Notes under the pieces: generated by a model
What the model was told of the DNA's origin: nothing
Databases searched by the model: none
The model's input: the letters and a program-made list of their open reading frames with translations, nothing else
NCBI GenBank assembly: GCA_009772895.1
Contig: WOUP01000017.1
Span: forward strand, 1-64,000
Length of the DNA: 64,000 nucleotides
Direction of reading: 5' to 3'
Source: Puniceicoccaceae bacterium 5H
Lineage (GTDB): Bacteria > Verrucomicrobiota > Verrucomicrobiia > Opitutales > Oceanipulchritudinaceae
Shown: piece by piece, positions 1 through 8,737 of the stretch
How positions within the stretch are numbered: the first letter of the stretch is position 1
How the letters are laid out: each line of letters begins with the position of its first letter
Made by a program: the position numbers and the translations under genes

Positions 1-506
1 AGGGCTTCACGGTAATCCCAAGCATGGTAAAAGGGGACGGGGTCATCTCCCCTTAGGCTAAACGGGCTGTTATGCAAACAGAGCCGGATCCGGCGTTTCG
101 GTTTCGCGCATCCTGAAGGGATGCCAGCCTGTAGCCGGTGGTTGAGCGCGCGTAGCGGGCGACACCACCGGTTACCCGTCCCGCCGAGGGAAGCACCTTG
201 AAGAGGTGCCAGCCACGGGCGCATTTCACCGCAACGGTGGCACGCCCTGCGGGGTGCAATCGCGAGAGGGGAAGCGTTCCGGTGGTGTCGGGGTGCCCTG
301 CGGAGCCCCCCCTCAACCACCGGCTACAGGCTGTGACCCCTCCGGGGTCGTCGGGAGAAGGTAGGACGCTGCGTCCCGTAAGCCGACGAACGCCGGGCGC
401 GTGGCGGACTCAACCACCGGCTAGGCTGCCAAACCTTCAGCTTGCGGGGGAGAGCGTGTCAGGCACCGCAGGCGGTGTGCGGTCGTCGGGCTTGATTTCG
501 GGCGCG
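1..506. other. Gene-free stretch, mostly repeat
   Basis: No convincing coding region lies here. Open frames on either strand are low-complexity Arg/Pro/Gly translations with no family resemblance. Positions 1-120 contain a short hairpin (AAGGGGA at 31-37 with TCCCCTT downstream) without a T tract, so it is not a clear terminator. From about 121 to 430 the stretch is filled by the GC-rich inverted repeat described separately. Confidence 0.6.
121..430. repeat. GC-rich inverted dispersed repeat (family A, left cluster)
   Basis: Two modules face each other. On the + strand GCCTGTAGCCGGTGGTTGAG (about 127-146) is followed by GACACCACCGG (161-171). The reverse complements CCGGTGGTGTCG (279-290) and CTCAACCACCGGCTACAGGC (312-331) lie downstream. 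A further partial copy, CTCAACCACCGGCTAGGC, sits at 409-426. Between the arms is a conserved flank (CTTGAAGAGGTGCCAG near 197-212). The same modules recur at 61089-61360 in this window, so this is a dispersed family. It carries no ORF of its own and resembles a REP/palindromic element. Its function is unknown. Confidence 0.8.
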
Positions 507-989
507 CTAGGCCGCCGGGCCGGTGCCGGAGTAGGAGTAGGCGACGCGTTCGTTCTTGCGCGGGCCGGTGATGGTCCAGTCGAGCAGCAGGGTGTCGGCT
601 TCGAGCTGCAGCGTCGCCTGATAGAGGTCGGCGCCGCAGACGTGGGGCTCGTCCGTCTGCCAGCGCAAGCCGGCGGCATCGACCGGGCTGAGTGAAAACA
701 GGAAGACGGGTTGCTCGTGCCGCAGGTGCGAGAGGTGCACGCCGTCTGCTGCGAGTTCCCACTGGTAGACGTTGCGCATCTGCAGGGCCTTGCCGTGCGG
801 CGTCTGATAAATGCCGTGCTCGTAGAAGATCAGCTTGTCATCCGCCGGTTGCTCGACTTCCACCGTGCCCTCGGCCTCGCCGCTCCAGTCGGTCTGCGAG
901 CCCGGCCCGTTTTGGGCGGCAAAATAAAAGCCCCGCACCTCGCTGAGGCGCGACCACAAGACGGAAGAGGGCAACGAAGGGCTGGGCAT
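507..989 (-). CDS. DUF6314 family protein
   Basis: The 160-residue protein resembles the DUF6314 family, a small predicted beta-barrel of unknown function. Visible family features are the alternating beta-rich pattern, HVCGADLY (residues 116-123) and the GPRKNE block (142-147). No signal peptide or membrane segment is present, so it is probably cytosolic. The ATG at 989 is the first start in frame. It stands alone, divergent from the permease gene that begins 64 nt away. No partner suggests a substrate; a ligand-binding role would be a guess from the fold alone. Confidence 0.75.
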   Translation of the reverse strand: MPSPSLPSSVLWSRLSEVRGFYFAAQNGPGSQTDWSGEAEGTVEVEQPADDKLIFYEHGIYQTPHGKALQMRNVYQWELAADGVHLSHLRHEQPVFLFSLSPVDAAGLRWQTDEPHVCGADLYQATLQLEADTLLLDWTITGPRKNERVAYSYSGTGPAA

Positions 990-1053
990 CGGGTGGCGGG
1001 GTGATTGTTAGGATTGAGCCTGCCCCTAAATTGCTTAGGGTGCCGCGGAACAG

Positions 1054-1908
1054 ATGCAATACCTGATCGGCGTCACGCTCTTGTGGGCTTTCTCGTTCAG
1101 CCTCATCGGTGTCTATTTGGCCGGTCAGGTGGACTCCTATTTTGCGGTGCTCACGCGCATTACGCTGGCGTCGCTGGTTTTTCTGCCGTTCATCCGCTGG
1201 CGGCGCGTGCAAGTGGGGCGGGTGCTGCCGCTGCTGGGCATTGGGGCGGTGCAGCTGGGGCTGATGTATATTTTCTACTATCGGTCCTTCCTCCTGCTGA
1301 CGGTGCCGGAGGTGCTGGTGTTTACGATCTTCACGCCTCTATACGTCACGCTGATCTACGATGCGCTCAGCCGACGCTTCTCGCCCTGGTATCTCGTCTC
1401 GGCGGTGCTCGCGGTGTTGGGCGCGGCCATCATTCGCTACGATGAGCTGACCCAGGACTACTGGCTGGGCTTCGCCGTGGTGCAGGGCTCCAACGTCTGT
1501 TTCGCGGCGGGGCAGGTCGCTTACAAATACCTGCGCGAGCGCAAGGGCCCGGGTGAACGCGGCGATTTCGCGTTCTTCTATCTGGGGGCGCTGGTGGTGG
1601 CGCTGACGGCCTGGCTCGTCTGGGGACAGCCGGTCTACCCGGGCACGGCGGTCCAGTGGGGCGTGCTGGTATGGCTCGGCATCGGGGCCTCCGGCCTTGG
1701 CTATTTCTTGTGGAATCTGGGCGCGACGAAGGTCAACGCCGGCACGCTGGCCATTATGAACAACGCGTTGGTGCCGGCGGGCCTGCTCGTAAACGTGCTG
1801 ATCTGGAATAAAGAAGCGAGCCTGTGGAGACTCTTGCTTGGCGGACTGGTGATTGCTGGTTCACTGTGGCTGAATGAAGCTTTTACATCCCGGCGCGCCG
1901 AAAAATAG
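1054..1908 (+). CDS. EamA/DMT-family inner-membrane permease
   Basis: This 284-residue protein is almost entirely hydrophobic, with about ten predicted helices in two EamA-like halves (roughly 1-135 and 150-280), the usual size for the drug/metabolite transporter superfamily. It ends in a short basic tail. The ATG at 1054 starts directly in the first helix. DMT proteins export or import small metabolites, but the substrate cannot be read from the sequence. It is followed 73 nt later by the protease gene on the same strand, with no evident functional link. Confidence 0.88.
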   Translation: MQYLIGVTLLWAFSFSLIGVYLAGQVDSYFAVLTRITLASLVFLPFIRWRRVQVGRVLPLLGIGAVQLGLMYIFYYRSFLLLTVPEVLVFTIFTPLYVTLIYDALSRRFSPWYLVSAVLAVLGAAIIRYDELTQDYWLGFAVVQGSNVCFAAGQVAYKYLRERKGPGERGDFAFFYLGALVVALTAWLVWGQPVYPGTAVQWGVLVWLGIGASGLGYFLWNLGATKVNAGTLAIMNNALVPAGLLVNVLIWNKEASLWRLLLGGLVIAGSLWLNEAFTSRRAEK

Positions 1909-1981
1909 GCAATTCCCCGCATTTTTTCTTGGTCTCCATCGTAGGATCTTGCAGTGTATCCGTGTGGGTATATTGGCCTAC

Positions 1982-3364
1982 ATGCGTGCGCTAATTCTCC
2001 TGATGCTGGCCAGCGCCGGCCTCATGGGGCCGGTCGTGGCCGCGGAAGAGCCCGAGGCGGTGCCCGCGCTCAATGGCGGACTTTCGGCCTATCTGGAGCA
2101 CCCGGAGGCGTTTCGCCGGGCCCAACAGGCCGTCGTGCGCATCGATGTGCGCGAGGTTGCCTGGGAGGGGGACAGTCAGCGCCTGGTGCGCGGGCAGGGC
2201 AGCGGCGTCATCATCTCCGACCAAGGTCACATCCTGACGAATGCCCACGTGGCGAGCCCCGACGCGGTCGAAATCCTGATCACGCTGGCCAACCTCGAGC
2301 GGGTGCCGGCCCATCTGGTGGGTTGGGATCACTGGACCGACCTGTCGCTGCTGCAACTCGATCTGGACGAAGTGGAGGAAAAGGGCCTGAGCTTCACCGC
2401 CGCACCCTTCGGCCCTTCGGAGGTATTGCAGCCGGGCATGCCGGTGTATGCGCTCGGCACACCCAACGGCCTGACCCGGACGGTGACGCGCGGCATCATT
2501 TCCAACCCCCAGCGCTATTTCGCCGCGACCAACAGCATCCGCGGCTACGAGACGGGCTACTTCAACAATTGGCTGCAGACGGATGCGGCCATCAATCCCG
2601 GTAACAGCGGCGGTCCGCTCGTGACGCCCGACGGCAAGGTCGTGGGCATCAATACCCGTAGCTACCTCGGTGCGAACAACCTGTCCTTTGCCGTGCCCAG
2701 CGCGACCGCGCAGGAGGTGATCGAGCAGCTGAAGGACAAGGGCGAGGTCGTGCGCAGCAATATCGGCATCCGCCCGGCTCCCCTGCGCGACCTGGAGGCG
2801 TTCTTCGGCCTCGATGCCAATGTGGGCATGCTGATCGACAGCGTCGACAGCGGTTCACCGGCCAGTGAAGCGGGCTTGCGCGCGGGCGACATCGTGCTCG
2901 CGATCGACGGCGAGCCGGTGGACGGCCGCTTTGCCGAGCAATTGCCCCCCATCCTCCACCGCATCGCGGAAAAGCCGGTGGGGGCACCGCTGGAGCTGCA
3001 GGTGCGTCGCGGGGACGAAGAAATGACCGTGCCCGTCACGACCGAACGCCTGGAGAGCCGGGTGGGCGAGCGCGGCACCTTCCCGGAATGGGGCTTGAGC
3101 CTGCAGGAGGTGAGCAAGCCGCTGGCCCGGGAGCGCCGCTACGAAAATGACGAAGGGCTGCTCGTGATCGGCCTCCAGAATGCTTTCCCGGCCGATCGTG
3201 CCGGGGTGCGCGAGGGTGACATCATCCTCAGCGCCAATCGCAAGCCACTCGCCACGCTGGAAGACCTGCGCGGCGTGTACGAGACGTATCGAGAGGCGCC
3301 CCAGCGCGTGCTGCTCGAGCTGCGTCGCGGCCGCGAGATCGTGGTCGTCGTCGTGAAACCATGA
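1982..3364 (+). CDS. HtrA/DegP-like S1C serine protease with two PDZ domains
   Basis: I chose the ATG at 1982 because it opens a classic signal peptide (residues 1-21, ending VVAA|EEP); the longer frame to 1874 adds a non-secretory leader. The trypsin-like domain (about 40-265) has the triad His89 (TNAHV), Asp120 (WTDLSLL) and Ser209 (NPGNSGGP). Two PDZ-like regions follow at about 280-365 and 380-460, each with GxVxxAGLRxGD-like features. Total length is 460 residues. Family members degrade or refold damaged envelope proteins in the periplasm. The stop overlaps the start of the next gene (ATGA at 3361-3364), indicating translational coupling with a glycosyltransferase. Confidence 0.93.
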   Translation: MRALILLMLASAGLMGPVVAAEEPEAVPALNGGLSAYLEHPEAFRRAQQAVVRIDVREVAWEGDSQRLVRGQGSGVIISDQGHILTNAHVASPDAVEILITLANLERVPAHLVGWDHWTDLSLLQLDLDEVEEKGLSFTAAPFGPSEVLQPGMPVYALGTPNGLTRTVTRGIISNPQRYFAATNSIRGYETGYFNNWLQTDAAINPGNSGGPLVTPDGKVVGINTRSYLGANNLSFAVPSATAQEVIEQLKDKGEVVRSNIGIRPAPLRDLEAFFGLDANVGMLIDSVDSGSPASEAGLRAGDIVLAIDGEPVDGRFAEQLPPILHRIAEKPVGAPLELQVRRGDEEMTVPVTTERLESRVGERGTFPEWGLSLQEVSKPLARERRYENDEGLLVIGLQNAFPADRAGVREGDIILSANRKPLATLEDLRGVYETYREAPQRVLLELRRGREIVVVVVKP

Positions 3365-4113
3365 ACCAACGGGACATCGTAGTCGGCATACCTTTCTTTC
3401 GGGGCACGTGCGAGGAGGCCATCGACCAAGCGCGCCAGGGCGGGCTGGTCGTGGCACCTTCCGGCCCGGGCCTCGCCCAGGACTGGCCGCGCGATGTCAC
3501 CTACCGCGACGCGATCAGCACGGCCGACCTCATTCTGGTCGACAGCGGCTATCTGGCCCTCTGCTGGTGGATGATGAGCGGCTACCAGCTCAACCGCATC
3601 AGCGGCCTGCGTTTCTTTCAGGAACTGGTGCCGTCGCTGACGCATGAAGAGCGGGAGCCCGGCGTGACGTTTTGGGTCATGCCCAGTGCGGACCAAGCCG
3701 AGGCCAATCGTGAGTGGCTGAATGCTCAGGGGATCGCGGTGCGCGAGCAGGATTGCTACGTGGCGCCGGACTACTCAGATGGGGCGGTCGAAGACCCGGA
3801 TTTGCTGGCGGTGCTCAACGAAAAGCGACCGCGCTGGGTCTTTCTCAATGTCGGAGGCGGGGTACAGGAACCCCTGGGCCATTGGCTGCGGCAAAACCTC
3901 GACTACCGTCCCGCAATTGTTTGCACCGGTGCGGCCATCGCCTTCCTCAGCGGTCAGCAGGCTCCGATTCCCGATTGGGCGGACCGCCTGTACCTTGGCT
4001 GGCTGGCCCGCTCGGTCCGTAACCCGTTGGTGCACGGGCGACGCTATCTGGATACGTTGCGGCTGCCCTACGTGCTGCGGCACAAAAACCCGCGCTATAA
4101 CGGCCACCGCTAG
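3361..4113 (+). CDS. WecG/TagA/CpsF-family glycosyltransferase (GT26-like)
   Basis: The 250-residue protein has the layout of the WecG/TagA/CpsF family, which transfers a sugar to a lipid-linked carrier during surface polysaccharide synthesis. Visible are the acceptor-side segment ADLILVDSG (about 55-63), RISGLRFFQELVP (79-91), VFLNVGGGVQEPLG, GAAIAFLSG, and the C-terminal WLARSVRNP block. Compared with typical members the usual PDGxG catalytic segment reads VDSGY (Asp61 kept) and the GxDL segment reads GLRF, so this is a divergent member. It overlaps the protease stop by 4 nt. No other polysaccharide genes are nearby. Confidence 0.82.
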   Translation: MNQRDIVVGIPFFRGTCEEAIDQARQGGLVVAPSGPGLAQDWPRDVTYRDAISTADLILVDSGYLALCWWMMSGYQLNRISGLRFFQELVPSLTHEEREPGVTFWVMPSADQAEANREWLNAQGIAVREQDCYVAPDYSDGAVEDPDLLAVLNEKRPRWVFLNVGGGVQEPLGHWLRQNLDYRPAIVCTGAAIAFLSGQQAPIPDWADRLYLGWLARSVRNPLVHGRRYLDTLRLPYVLRHKNPRYNGHR

Positions 4114-4128
4114 AGGGTGCGACCTGCC

Positions 4129-5313
4129 TTAAATGCAGCTGGTCGACCAGAGCAGGGCATCGTCCACGCCCTTGCAGCTGCTGGGGACGGGGGCGAGGTA
4201 GTTGCGTTGAGCGGGATCAATCGAGTCGGTCTGCTGAAGGAAGAGGCTGAAGGCCCCGGCTTCCCGCTTCCAGTCGATTTCGGTCGTATCCCGCTGATAC
4301 AGACGGCCATGGCGCGTTTCGTCGATCAGGCGCAGATCGGCCATCATGCCCTGGTCGTCGGTGTGGCCCATGCGCTGGAGCATCACCCGACGGGCATCCG
4401 GATCGGGTTCACGGGCGACATCGCGCAGCGTCAGCAGCTCGGGCGCCACGATGGCCAGACGAGGAACGCGCACGCCGTGCCAAGCCCACAGCTTCCAGCC
4501 GTCGGCAAAGGCCACCGCCGGGCCGTCTTCGCAGTGGGGCTGGCCCTGTGCGTCTAGGCTTACCTTGCGGGGCAGCTGTGCGGCCAGGGCCACATCGTCA
4601 AACAACCAATACATGGTGCATACCCGCGCAATCTGGCGCAGCGGCAAGATCGTCCAAAAGTGTGCACTGGCGCCCAGCACGGCCTCGGCCGCCTCGAGTT
4701 GAGCAAGTTCGTGCGCCCCCATGTTGCCGAGACCGGCCTGCATGGCCGCTTCGACCACGGCCTCGGGATCGACGGGTGTCTGGTGCAGATCGAGCTCGGC
4801 CATACCGGGCATCACCTGGCCCAGCGCGTCGCTGGCCTGGCGGGCCACCGTATTCCACTCCGGTGCAGCCTGCCCCAGCGAGGCGTGCATGGCGTCGCGC
4901 CAAATCGCTCGCTGGATAAAAGTGGCCAAGTGGGAGCCGCTGCCTTCGCTAAAGGGTTGGGTGATAGCCTGATCGATTGCCCCGCGGGCGGCATCCGTCA
5001 GCTGCGTTTCGACCCAATCGGCGGTTTCGCTCAACAGAAGCTTGTTGAGGTCGAAAATCATGTCCGTGACTTCGCTCGCCTCCGGGTGGAGGTAGTCGTG
5101 CAGCCAGGAGGCGACCAGCGTGCCGCCCAGCGGGCTGCCCACCGCGATACGTCGGGGCGCTGCCTGATGGCCCAGGTGGCGGTAGCAGGTATAGAGCTTC
5201 GCCGACAGGGCGGCGGAAGAATGCGGGCCGATCAATCGCAGGCAGTCGCTCCAGTAATGCGCGATCTGCTGGAGCCGTGGATCGAAAGGTGAAATCTGGG
5301 AAGGGTGCGGCAT
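4129..5313 (-). CDS. DUF6745-like protein
   Basis: A 394-residue soluble protein. The C-terminal half carries the recognisable DUF6745 block: HCEDGPA (260-266), DGWKLWAWHG (271-280), then a VP motif and ARRVMLQRMG (307-316). The N-terminal 220 residues are helical and rich in Ala, Leu and Glu, without known motifs. The family has no established biochemical role. It converges on the glycosyltransferase gene with 15 nt between stops and is transcribed alone. Upstream lies an AT-rich leader (about 5320-5400). Confidence 0.7.
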   Translation of the reverse strand: MPHPSQISPFDPRLQQIAHYWSDCLRLIGPHSSAALSAKLYTCYRHLGHQAAPRRIAVGSPLGGTLVASWLHDYLHPEASEVTDMIFDLNKLLLSETADWVETQLTDAARGAIDQAITQPFSEGSGSHLATFIQRAIWRDAMHASLGQAAPEWNTVARQASDALGQVMPGMAELDLHQTPVDPEAVVEAAMQAGLGNMGAHELAQLEAAEAVLGASAHFWTILPLRQIARVCTMYWLFDDVALAAQLPRKVSLDAQGQPHCEDGPAVAFADGWKLWAWHGVRVPRLAIVAPELLTLRDVAREPDPDARRVMLQRMGHTDDQGMMADLRLIDETRHGRLYQRDTTEIDWKREAGAFSLFLQQTDSIDPAQRNYLAPVPSSCKGVDDALLWSTSCI

Positions 5314-5527
5314 GACGCAAGCGATACGGGTATTTCCCCTAAATCGGAGGAATTTTACAATTTTTCAGCTGATTTTGCTGCACAAGGTGGCAATTGATCG
5401 CATCTCAGCTGGTTTGAGCATATAGATTACCAATCCTGCTCGGACATCTGGCGTCCGAGGTGTCGCAAAGCCAAGATTGTGAATAACTTGTTGCTCACCC
5501 CGTAGTTGTCCGAGGTCCACTGATATT

Positions 5528-6046
5528 TTGATCACCATGGACGCCCGGTTTGCAAACGGTGGCATAGCTGAAGTAGATGGCATCTTGCGCCTGCATGTAA
5601 CTGTCTTTCGGCGCAAATCGCGGGATCAGAAGCGTTTGCTTGAAATTTACGAGAATGCCTGGCGGCCCTGCGTTACCCTGGCGATTCGTCGCAGAAAGGG
5701 TGAAGTCGCCGTGCTGTATCTCGAGGCACGGGCCGAGCTGCGGAGCTCTTATTGGCGCCTGAGAGACGGGGCAGGATGTATTTTTCCGGTCGCGGCAGGC
5801 GTGCTGCCGCGGAGGGTGGAACTGCGACAGTTGCGTTATCTGATCGATTTTACACAGCACCCTTGGTACGCGCGGCGCGGTTTGGTGGTGGCTAGCTGGC
5901 GTTCCGTGCCGGCGGAGCACAATCCGGTAGCGCTCAGCTGTCCCGTCCTGCCGGAGCTGGAGCGCGAGTATCGGGAGCGCTGGGTCGAATGGGATGCCAC
6001 CGAACGCGGTGAGGGCGAGCTTGATCCTCATCCGCAAACTTCGTAG
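5528..6046 (+). CDS. Hypothetical protein upstream of WYL regulator
   Basis: An unrecognised 172-residue frame. It starts with TTG at 5528, 12 nt after a possible GAGG ribosome site at 5512; an in-frame ATG lies at 5537 but has no good site. The composition is basic and aromatic (for example RERWVEWDATERGEGE near the C terminus), plausible for a soluble protein. The stop lies 10 nt before the regulator start on the same strand, which suggests co-transcription. A competing antisense frame exists (5495-6058), so coding status is uncertain. Confidence 0.45.
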   Translation: MITMDARFANGGIAEVDGILRLHVTVFRRKSRDQKRLLEIYENAWRPCVTLAIRRRKGEVAVLYLEARAELRSSYWRLRDGAGCIFPVAAGVLPRRVELRQLRYLIDFTQHPWYARRGLVVASWRSVPAEHNPVALSCPVLPELEREYRERWVEWDATERGEGELDPHPQTS

Positions 6047-6056
6047 ATCGAAAGGC

Positions 6057-7097
6057 ATGGGACAGGGAAGCCAACCGTCAGCTATCGGGAGTTACAACCG
6101 GCGTTCGCAAGCCTACCGGGTGATGCGCATCCATACCGCCCTCGAGGGGGAGCGCTACCCCAATTGCAGTTCGCTGGCGGACGAGCTGGAGGTGTCGGCC
6201 AAGACGATTCAGCGCGATATCGACCACATGCGCGACGCGATGCGCTACCCCATCGAATACGATCCCGCGCTCAAGGGCTACTATTACACCGAAGCCGTGC
6301 AAAACCTGCCGGTCATGCAAATCACGGAAGGCGAGATCCTGGCGCTGCTCGTCGCGCGCAAGGTGCTGTCCGCGTATCGGGGCACGATTTTCGAGGATCC
6401 GCTGCGCAACGCCTTCGACAAGCTGGAGCAGAGCGTGCGCGGCCTCGTGTCGCTGCCGCTCGACCAGCTGGCGCAGGGCATGACGGTGCGCGTGGGCGGC
6501 ATCAGCGAGGTGATGCACGAAGCCTTCTACGCCGTCAGCCGGGCCTTGGCCGAGCACCGCAAGCTACGGCTCGTCTACCAGACGCTCGAGGGTGATCGAC
6601 CGCAGGAGCGGGTGGTGCAGCCTTGGCACCTGACCATGGTCGACGGCCAGTGGTACCTCATCGCCTACTGCGAGTTGCGCCAGCAGCATCGGACCTTTGC
6701 CCTGCAACGCATCCGCGAGCACGAGTTGCTCGACCAGACGTATGCAATCCCCGCGAGCTTTTCGATCGAAGACCATCTTGCGAACAGCTTCGGCATCTGG
6801 CGCCAGCCGCAGCAGGAGGCGCGTGCGGTGGCGGTGCGGCTTAGCGGCTATGCGGCGCAGGTCGTGCGGGAGCGCCGTTGGCACGCTACGCAGCGTCTGG
6901 AGGAGCAGGAAGACGGCTCATTGATCGCCCACTTCCAGCTGGCGCAGTTTCCGGAGATCAAGGCGTGGATCCTCAGTTGGGGCGAACACGCCGAGCTGCT
7001 GGCGCCGGCGGATTGGCGGGCGGAGCTGATCGAGACCCTGGGCCAACTGCAGGCGCGTTACGCGCAGGCTAGGCCGGGCGCAGTGTGTGCAGGGTGA
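6057..7097 (+). CDS. WYL-domain transcriptional regulator (DeoR/YafY-like)
   Basis: The ATG at 6057 gives a 346-residue protein. A winged HTH (about 18-75, including SSLADELEVSAKTIQRDI) is followed by a WYL sensor domain (about 140-225: LRLVYQTLEG, QPWHLTMVDGQWYLIAYC) and a C-terminal WCX-like extension. WYL regulators bind a ligand, often nucleic acid or nucleotide, and control stress or defence genes. No defence genes are adjacent here, only the small ORF upstream. The last 29 nt overlap the convergent metallophosphoesterase gene. The alternative upstream start at 5994 would overlap the small ORF. Confidence 0.92.
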   Translation: MGQGSQPSAIGSYNRRSQAYRVMRIHTALEGERYPNCSSLADELEVSAKTIQRDIDHMRDAMRYPIEYDPALKGYYYTEAVQNLPVMQITEGEILALLVARKVLSAYRGTIFEDPLRNAFDKLEQSVRGLVSLPLDQLAQGMTVRVGGISEVMHEAFYAVSRALAEHRKLRLVYQTLEGDRPQERVVQPWHLTMVDGQWYLIAYCELRQQHRTFALQRIREHELLDQTYAIPASFSIEDHLANSFGIWRQPQQEARAVAVRLSGYAAQVVRERRWHATQRLEEQEDGSLIAHFQLAQFPEIKAWILSWGEHAELLAPADWRAELIETLGQLQARYAQARPGAVCAG

Positions 7098-8043
7098 TTT
7101 CGGCCGGGCAGTTGAGCCGCACCGGCACGCGACAACCGCCCGTGCCTCGGCTGGTGTAGCCGATCATGTCTCCTGCGCGCCAGGCGCCAGCGAGCAAGTG
7201 CGACGGCAGCTTGTCGATCGCGAGCAGCGGCTTGCCGCCCGGCAGGCAGATCTGGCCGCCGTGGGTGTGCCCGCAAGGTGTGAAGGCGACCTGGTGCCGA
7301 TCGGCCTCCTCCACGATGTCCGGGCCGTGCGCCAGCAGAATGCGCGGACTCTCCTGGGCGGTCGGCGCGCCGGCCATCGCGGCGGGGATGTCGCCCGCTT
7401 CGTGAAAAAACGTGTCGTCGATGCCCGCGAGCGTGAACTGGCCGCCGCGGAAGGGCAGCACTACGTGTTCGTTCATCAGCAGACGGATCAGGCCCGTAGC
7501 CTCCAGCGGCTCGGCCAGCTCCACCTCGTCGTGGTTGCCCAGGGTGCCGTAGACGGGCTGGGGCAGGGCCTCCAGGATGCGCTGGCTCAGCTGCAGTACC
7601 TCCTGGCGCGGCGTGTCGTGCGAGTTGCGGAAGTCGCCCGTGATGACGCACAGGTCGCACTCCGCCCCCTCGATGCCGGCGAGGATGGCCGGGATCAGCC
7701 CCGGGTCGATGTCGATATGCAGGTCCGTCAGGTGCAGGATGCGCAGGCCGTCGAAGGCGGCGGGCCAGCGCGGGCAGCGATGCTCCAGGTGCACGAGGCG
7801 CGGCGTGGTGAACTCCCGGCGGGCGTGGCGGTAGAGGCCGGTCGCCTTCAGGCCCCAGCGGATCGTCTGGTTGACCGGGATGATGCGGCTGATCAGGTAG
7901 AGCGGATCGTAGCGTTGAGACTGGTAGCGTTCGCGGTTCCGCTGGCGTTCCACGCGCGTCGCATAGCGCTCCGGCGTCATGCGTTGGGCTATCGGGTGCG
8001 CCGGGGGCGCGATCAGCGGCAGGGAGGAATCGACAGCGTGCAT
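7069..8043 (-). CDS. Calcineurin-like metallophosphoesterase (YaeI-type)
   Basis: The start at 8043 yields 324 residues; longer frames would run into ribH. All metal-binding motifs of the superfamily are present: DLHID (107-111), GDFRNSHD (136-143), GNHDE (169-173), a HGPD segment, and GHTHGGQ near 263. A basic, membrane-proximal N terminus precedes the catalytic domain. Close relatives act on envelope phospholipid intermediates or unknown phosphoesters; the substrate is not evident. It is divergent from ribH with 115 nt between starts, and its 3' end overlaps the WYL gene by 29 nt. Confidence 0.9.
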   Translation of the reverse strand: MHAVDSSLPLIAPPAHPIAQRMTPERYATRVERQRNRERYQSQRYDPLYLISRIIPVNQTIRWGLKATGLYRHARREFTTPRLVHLEHRCPRWPAAFDGLRILHLTDLHIDIDPGLIPAILAGIEGAECDLCVITGDFRNSHDTPRQEVLQLSQRILEALPQPVYGTLGNHDEVELAEPLEATGLIRLLMNEHVVLPFRGGQFTLAGIDDTFFHEAGDIPAAMAGAPTAQESPRILLAHGPDIVEEADRHQVAFTPCGHTHGGQICLPGGKPLLAIDKLPSHLLAGAWRAGDMIGYTSRGTGGCRVPVRLNCPAEITLHTLRPA

Positions 8044-8158
8044 CCAGTCTGCACCATGGGGCGGGTCGGTCGCGTTGGCAAATCCTCTCTTCCCTTGCCT
8101 TGACTTGTCCTCGGGCGGGGCGCAGATTGGCCGATCTTTTACATTTGGTAGAACGACC

Positions 8159-8737
8159 ATGAGTGAAGACCTCCCCAGTGCAGCGCTGATTGATGGAGCC
8201 GGATTGCGGTTCGGTATCGTAGCGGCCCGCTTCAACCAGCGTTTCGTCGACGACATGCTGGCCCAGTGCCTGGCCGCCCTGGACCGCGCAGGCGTGGCGG
8301 CGGAAGACGTCGAGACCGTGCGTGTGCCGGGCTCGCAGGAAGTGCCCTACGCCTCCATGATGCTGGCCAAGACCTTCGAGTTCGACTGCGTGATCGGGTT
8401 GGGCATGGTCATCGCCGGCGGCACCAGTCACCACGAGATCATCGCCGAGTGCACTTCGGACGCGCTTCAGCGCGTGGCCCTCGACACCGAAATCCCCATC
8501 ATCAACGGCATCGTGACCGTCAACAACGTCGAGCAGGCCGAGGAACGCGTGACCGGCGCCATGAACCGCGGCAAGGCCTTTGGCGAGAGCGCCCTGCAGA
8601 TGGCCGAAGTCAAGCGCCGCCTCGTGGCCCGCCTGGATGAGCTGGACGCCCAACGCGCGGCGGCCGCCGCCGATCCGTCCGCCTGGGATACGCCCTCGGA
8701 CGAAGAATCCTCCTCCGACGACAATTGGAAACTGTAG
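8159..8737 (+). CDS. ribH: 6,7-dimethyl-8-ribityllumazine synthase
   Basis: This enzyme condenses 5-amino-6-ribitylaminouracil with 3,4-dihydroxybutanone phosphate, the penultimate step of riboflavin synthesis. The 192-residue product has AARFNQ, GSQEVP (typically GSFEIP) and the IxGxTxHxxI loop with its catalytic His (IAGGTSHHEII; many members have IRGETPHFDYV). It carries a C-terminal acidic Asp/Ser/Glu extension of about 35 residues beyond the usual ~155. The ATG at 8159 is used because upstream codons run into the promoter and the divergent gene. It overlaps the nusB start by one base, a common ribH-nusB arrangement. Confidence 0.93.
   Translation: MSEDLPSAALIDGAGLRFGIVAARFNQRFVDDMLAQCLAALDRAGVAAEDVETVRVPGSQEVPYASMMLAKTFEFDCVIGLGMVIAGGTSHHEIIAECTSDALQRVALDTEIPIINGIVTVNNVEQAEERVTGAMNRGKAFGESALQMAEVKRRLVARLDELDAQRAAAAADPSAWDTPSDEESSSDDNWKL

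Noticed and set aside
31-57. Possible terminator near the left edge
   Set aside because: The hairpin has no T tract and no gene ends there within the window.
5495-6058. 187-residue minus-strand frame opposite the small ORF before the WYL gene
   Set aside because: The plus-strand frame fits the operon layout better; neither is certain.
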